Shown here piece by piece: positions 3,406-5,051 of a stretch of DNA of 5,051 nt. This DNA is from Nitrospira sp. Lineage in GTDB: Bacteria > Nitrospirota > Nitrospiria > Nitrospirales > Nitrospiraceae. The DNA is taken from NCBI GenBank assembly GCA_025363325.1, contig JANYEF010000528.1, positions 1-5,051 of the forward strand, written 5' to 3'. The stretch's first letter is position 1; each line of letters begins with the position of its first letter. Position numbers and translations under genes: made by a program. Below the pieces are notes generated by a model. The model did not search any database, was not told where the DNA came from, and saw only the letters and a list, made by a program, of their open reading frames with translations.

Positions 3406-5051
3406 ATGAGAGTGACTTTTCTACTGTTCAAAGAGACAGTTGTTCTGACCTGTATACTAGCCGGGGTCTTGCTTCTTGGTTGCTCATCTGGCACGAGAGA
3501 CGAAACAGTACCCGTTTCATCCAATGGAGGTACAGTGATCGTCACAACATCGCAGAGCTTCAACGCGGGGGCAGGTGGACAACTGAACCTCGCGGGGGTT
3601 GCACTCCTGACTATTCCACCTGGAACAGCGGACAACGCGACCGTAGAGCTGGCGCAGGTGAAGCTACCCGATATGGAATTTATCTCCGCTGCGCAACCTG
3701 ACCTTAGCCTGCTGAACGTGCCGCGAATCCGGATTAAGTCTTCCGTTCCACTCAACGACGGGGTCATTCTTAAGATAAGGCATCCGGGGCTATCTTCGCT
3801 AATTCCAAATGGCCAAACAGCAGTTATGATGGCTCTATTGCGTGAGAAGGGAGATGCGGGAGAATCGTTGGATAGTTGGGAACCGATCAAAGGCGTCATG
3901 TGCGATAGCGGTAACGCGTTTTGTGCGTTTATCTCATCGAGCCTTTTCATGCACGAGAATCCCTTCGATCCGCTCGATCCCGTCGCGTATGTCACAATCG
4001 CAACAAAGGTTTCGGCGCAAGGTTTTTATCACCTGTACACGGTGAAATCCTTGGAAGATCCCGTTCAGGAAATTGTTCCAGGGCAAACATCTATTACCCT
4101 AAAACCGACCGTGACGTTTGGCGGTGCAGGGTCCAATATTCCACCCTTCGTGTATCCTCTAGCGGTTGATACTGGCCTGGGACAGGCGTACGCAGTTATT
4201 GATTCAATGCGAAATGGGAATCCACACGGAGGACAAGACTTGAACACACGGGATCCCATTACTGGCGAGCGAATCACAGGGGTACCCGTTCTAGCGGCAC
4301 ATGATGGAGCGGAATTTCAACCCATTTCCACTAGAGATTGTGGGATTGGCGCCAGGGTCATAGATCGCAACCTGACAACGACTTATTGCCATCTCACGTC
4401 CTTGGAAGACATTCCCTCGGGCAAGGTAACAGCTAGGGACCCCATTGGGCGTAGTGGTAATACTGGCCGCCCAGCGAGTGGAGAAAAACTAGTAGCACAT
4501 CTGCATTGGGGGGTCTATTTGGACGGATATTCACTTGCCCCTCATCCTTTCCTGCCCCCACAGGACTTAAACAAATTTCTCCCATATACATTGGTTATGA
4601 GATCCCCGGATGCTCCCTCGTGCAGGCTCGAGGCTGAAAGGAAGAAGGTAACTCTTTTAGGTGATTCTTTCTTTGATAGAACTATTCCTATTAATTGCCT
4701 TTTCGGGGATTTCCCGGAAGAAGGGAAAACGGCGACCGTCCAACTTTGGATGGAGGCACCAAACTTATCATTAGCCGGGGGGCGCCACTTGTACACGTGG
4801 ACTTTAACGACGAAGAATGGCTTCTATGAGGGGGTCATCACCACGAAGGGAACACACTCCGCTTTTGGAATTCACGGTTCACAACCAGCGCCTTTCACTT
4901 GTTTCTGGGACACTGAGAGTACATGGACGGGACCTGTTAACTTGTCAGCTTCAAATTCTTTGGGATTCCCTACCGGATTCTGGGAGATCAAAACGGTCGC
5001 TACCCCCACGGGCTCCGATTTGCCTACAGGAGCAAAATGTGGCGGGTTTAC
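3406..5051 (+). CDS. M23 (LytM) peptidase lipoprotein with ZU5-like N-terminal region, 3'-partial
   Basis: The frame is open for 548 codons from ATG 3406 to the window edge, so the C-terminus is missing. Residues 1-26 form a lipoprotein signal: a hydrophobic stretch ending LLLGC, with Cys26 as lipidation site; Ser27-Ser28 favours outer-membrane sorting. Residues about 41-200 look like a ZU5-type beta module (GGTV at 41, then L-T-I-P-P-G at 68-73). Residues about 245-385 are an M23 peptidase domain with every metal ligand: HGGQD (His274, Asp278), a YCHL motif (His329) and HLH (His365, His367), plus the IGRSGNTG turn at 347-354 and VPVLAAHDG at 293-301. M23 enzymes cleave peptidoglycan cross-bridges or peptide stems, so this is probably an active periplasmic cell-wall or protein endopeptidase. 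Residues about 400-548 are an unrecognised beta-rich region. Cys166/173 and Cys312/328 could form disulfides. Codon use seems more AT-leaning than the other genes, possibly reflecting transfer. Confidence 0.88.
   Translation, partial: MRVTFLLFKETVVLTCILAGVLLLGCSSGTRDETVPVSSNGGTVIVTTSQSFNAGAGGQLNLAGVALLTIPPGTADNATVELAQVKLPDMEFISAAQPDLSLLNVPRIRIKSSVPLNDGVILKIRHPGLSSLIPNGQTAVMMALLREKGDAGESLDSWEPIKGVMCDSGNAFCAFISSSLFMHENPFDPLDPVAYVTIATKVSAQGFYHLYTVKSLEDPVQEIVPGQTSITLKPTVTFGGAGSNIPPFVYPLAVDTGLGQAYAVIDSMRNGNPHGGQDLNTRDPITGERITGVPVLAAHDGAEFQPISTRDCGIGARVIDRNLTTTYCHLTSLEDIPSGKVTARDPIGRSGNTGRPASGEKLVAHLHWGVYLDGYSLAPHPFLPPQDLNKFLPYTLVMRSPDAPSCRLEAERKKVTLLGDSFFDRTIPINCLFGDFPEEGKTATVQLWMEAPNLSLAGGRHLYTWTLTTKNGFYEGVITTKGTHSAFGIHGSQPAPFTCFWDTESTWTGPVNLSASNSLGFPTGFWEIKTVATPTGSDLPTGAKCGGF

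Noticed and set aside
3402..3995. 197-codon minus-strand frame opposite the lipoprotein gene
   Set aside because: It is antisense to a gene with a strong ribosome binding site, lipobox and M23 motifs; no features of its own.

Overview
The window looks like a piece of a GC-moderate, Gram-negative-type bacterial chromosome. A Nitrospira-like bacterium (Nitrospirota) is my best guess, from the combination of a DUF423 membrane protein, a divergent PilZ protein, an OM-type lipoprotein and intergenic hairpin repeats of a style I associate with those genomes. That placement is memory-based and was not checked. No gene here is taxonomically decisive.

Layout. (1) 1-597 (+): 3' part of an unrecognised gene with a beta-rich C-terminus. 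(2) 598-737: a truncated hairpin repeat filling the gap between that gene and the convergent DUF423 gene, and supplying the last codons of the latter. (3) 721-1125 (-): complete DUF423-family inner-membrane protein with a clear ribosome binding site. (4) 1137-1386: a 250-bp repeat element with degenerate terminal inverted repeats. (5) 1652-2029 (+): small PilZ-like protein. (6) 2027-2243: a second full-length element of the same family in opposite orientation, with a different central hairpin; its first three bases are the PilZ stop codon. (7) 2244-3405: about 1.16 kb of decayed sequence holding a 3' fragment of tRNA-Leu(UAA) (2450-2510, minus), a broken SNase-like nuclease gene (2737-2995, minus) and a doubtful small ORF (3189-3380, minus). 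(8) 3406-5051 (+): the largest gene, open to the window edge, encoding a lipoprotein with a ZU5-like N-terminal region and an M23 (LytM) metallopeptidase domain with all metal ligands present.

How it fits together. The genes do not form an operon; they are single genes separated by repeats or debris. The two most notable structures are non-coding. One is a family of short inverted-repeat elements with shared ends and arms but interchangeable cores, which have supplied or abut a stop codon, a C-terminus and a Shine-Dalgarno sequence of neighbouring genes. The other is a tRNA-Leu 3' remnant next to a dead nuclease gene, which looks like an old island junction. The lipoprotein gene beyond the debris, with its apparently more AT-leaning codons, may belong to the same transferred segment, but that is inference.
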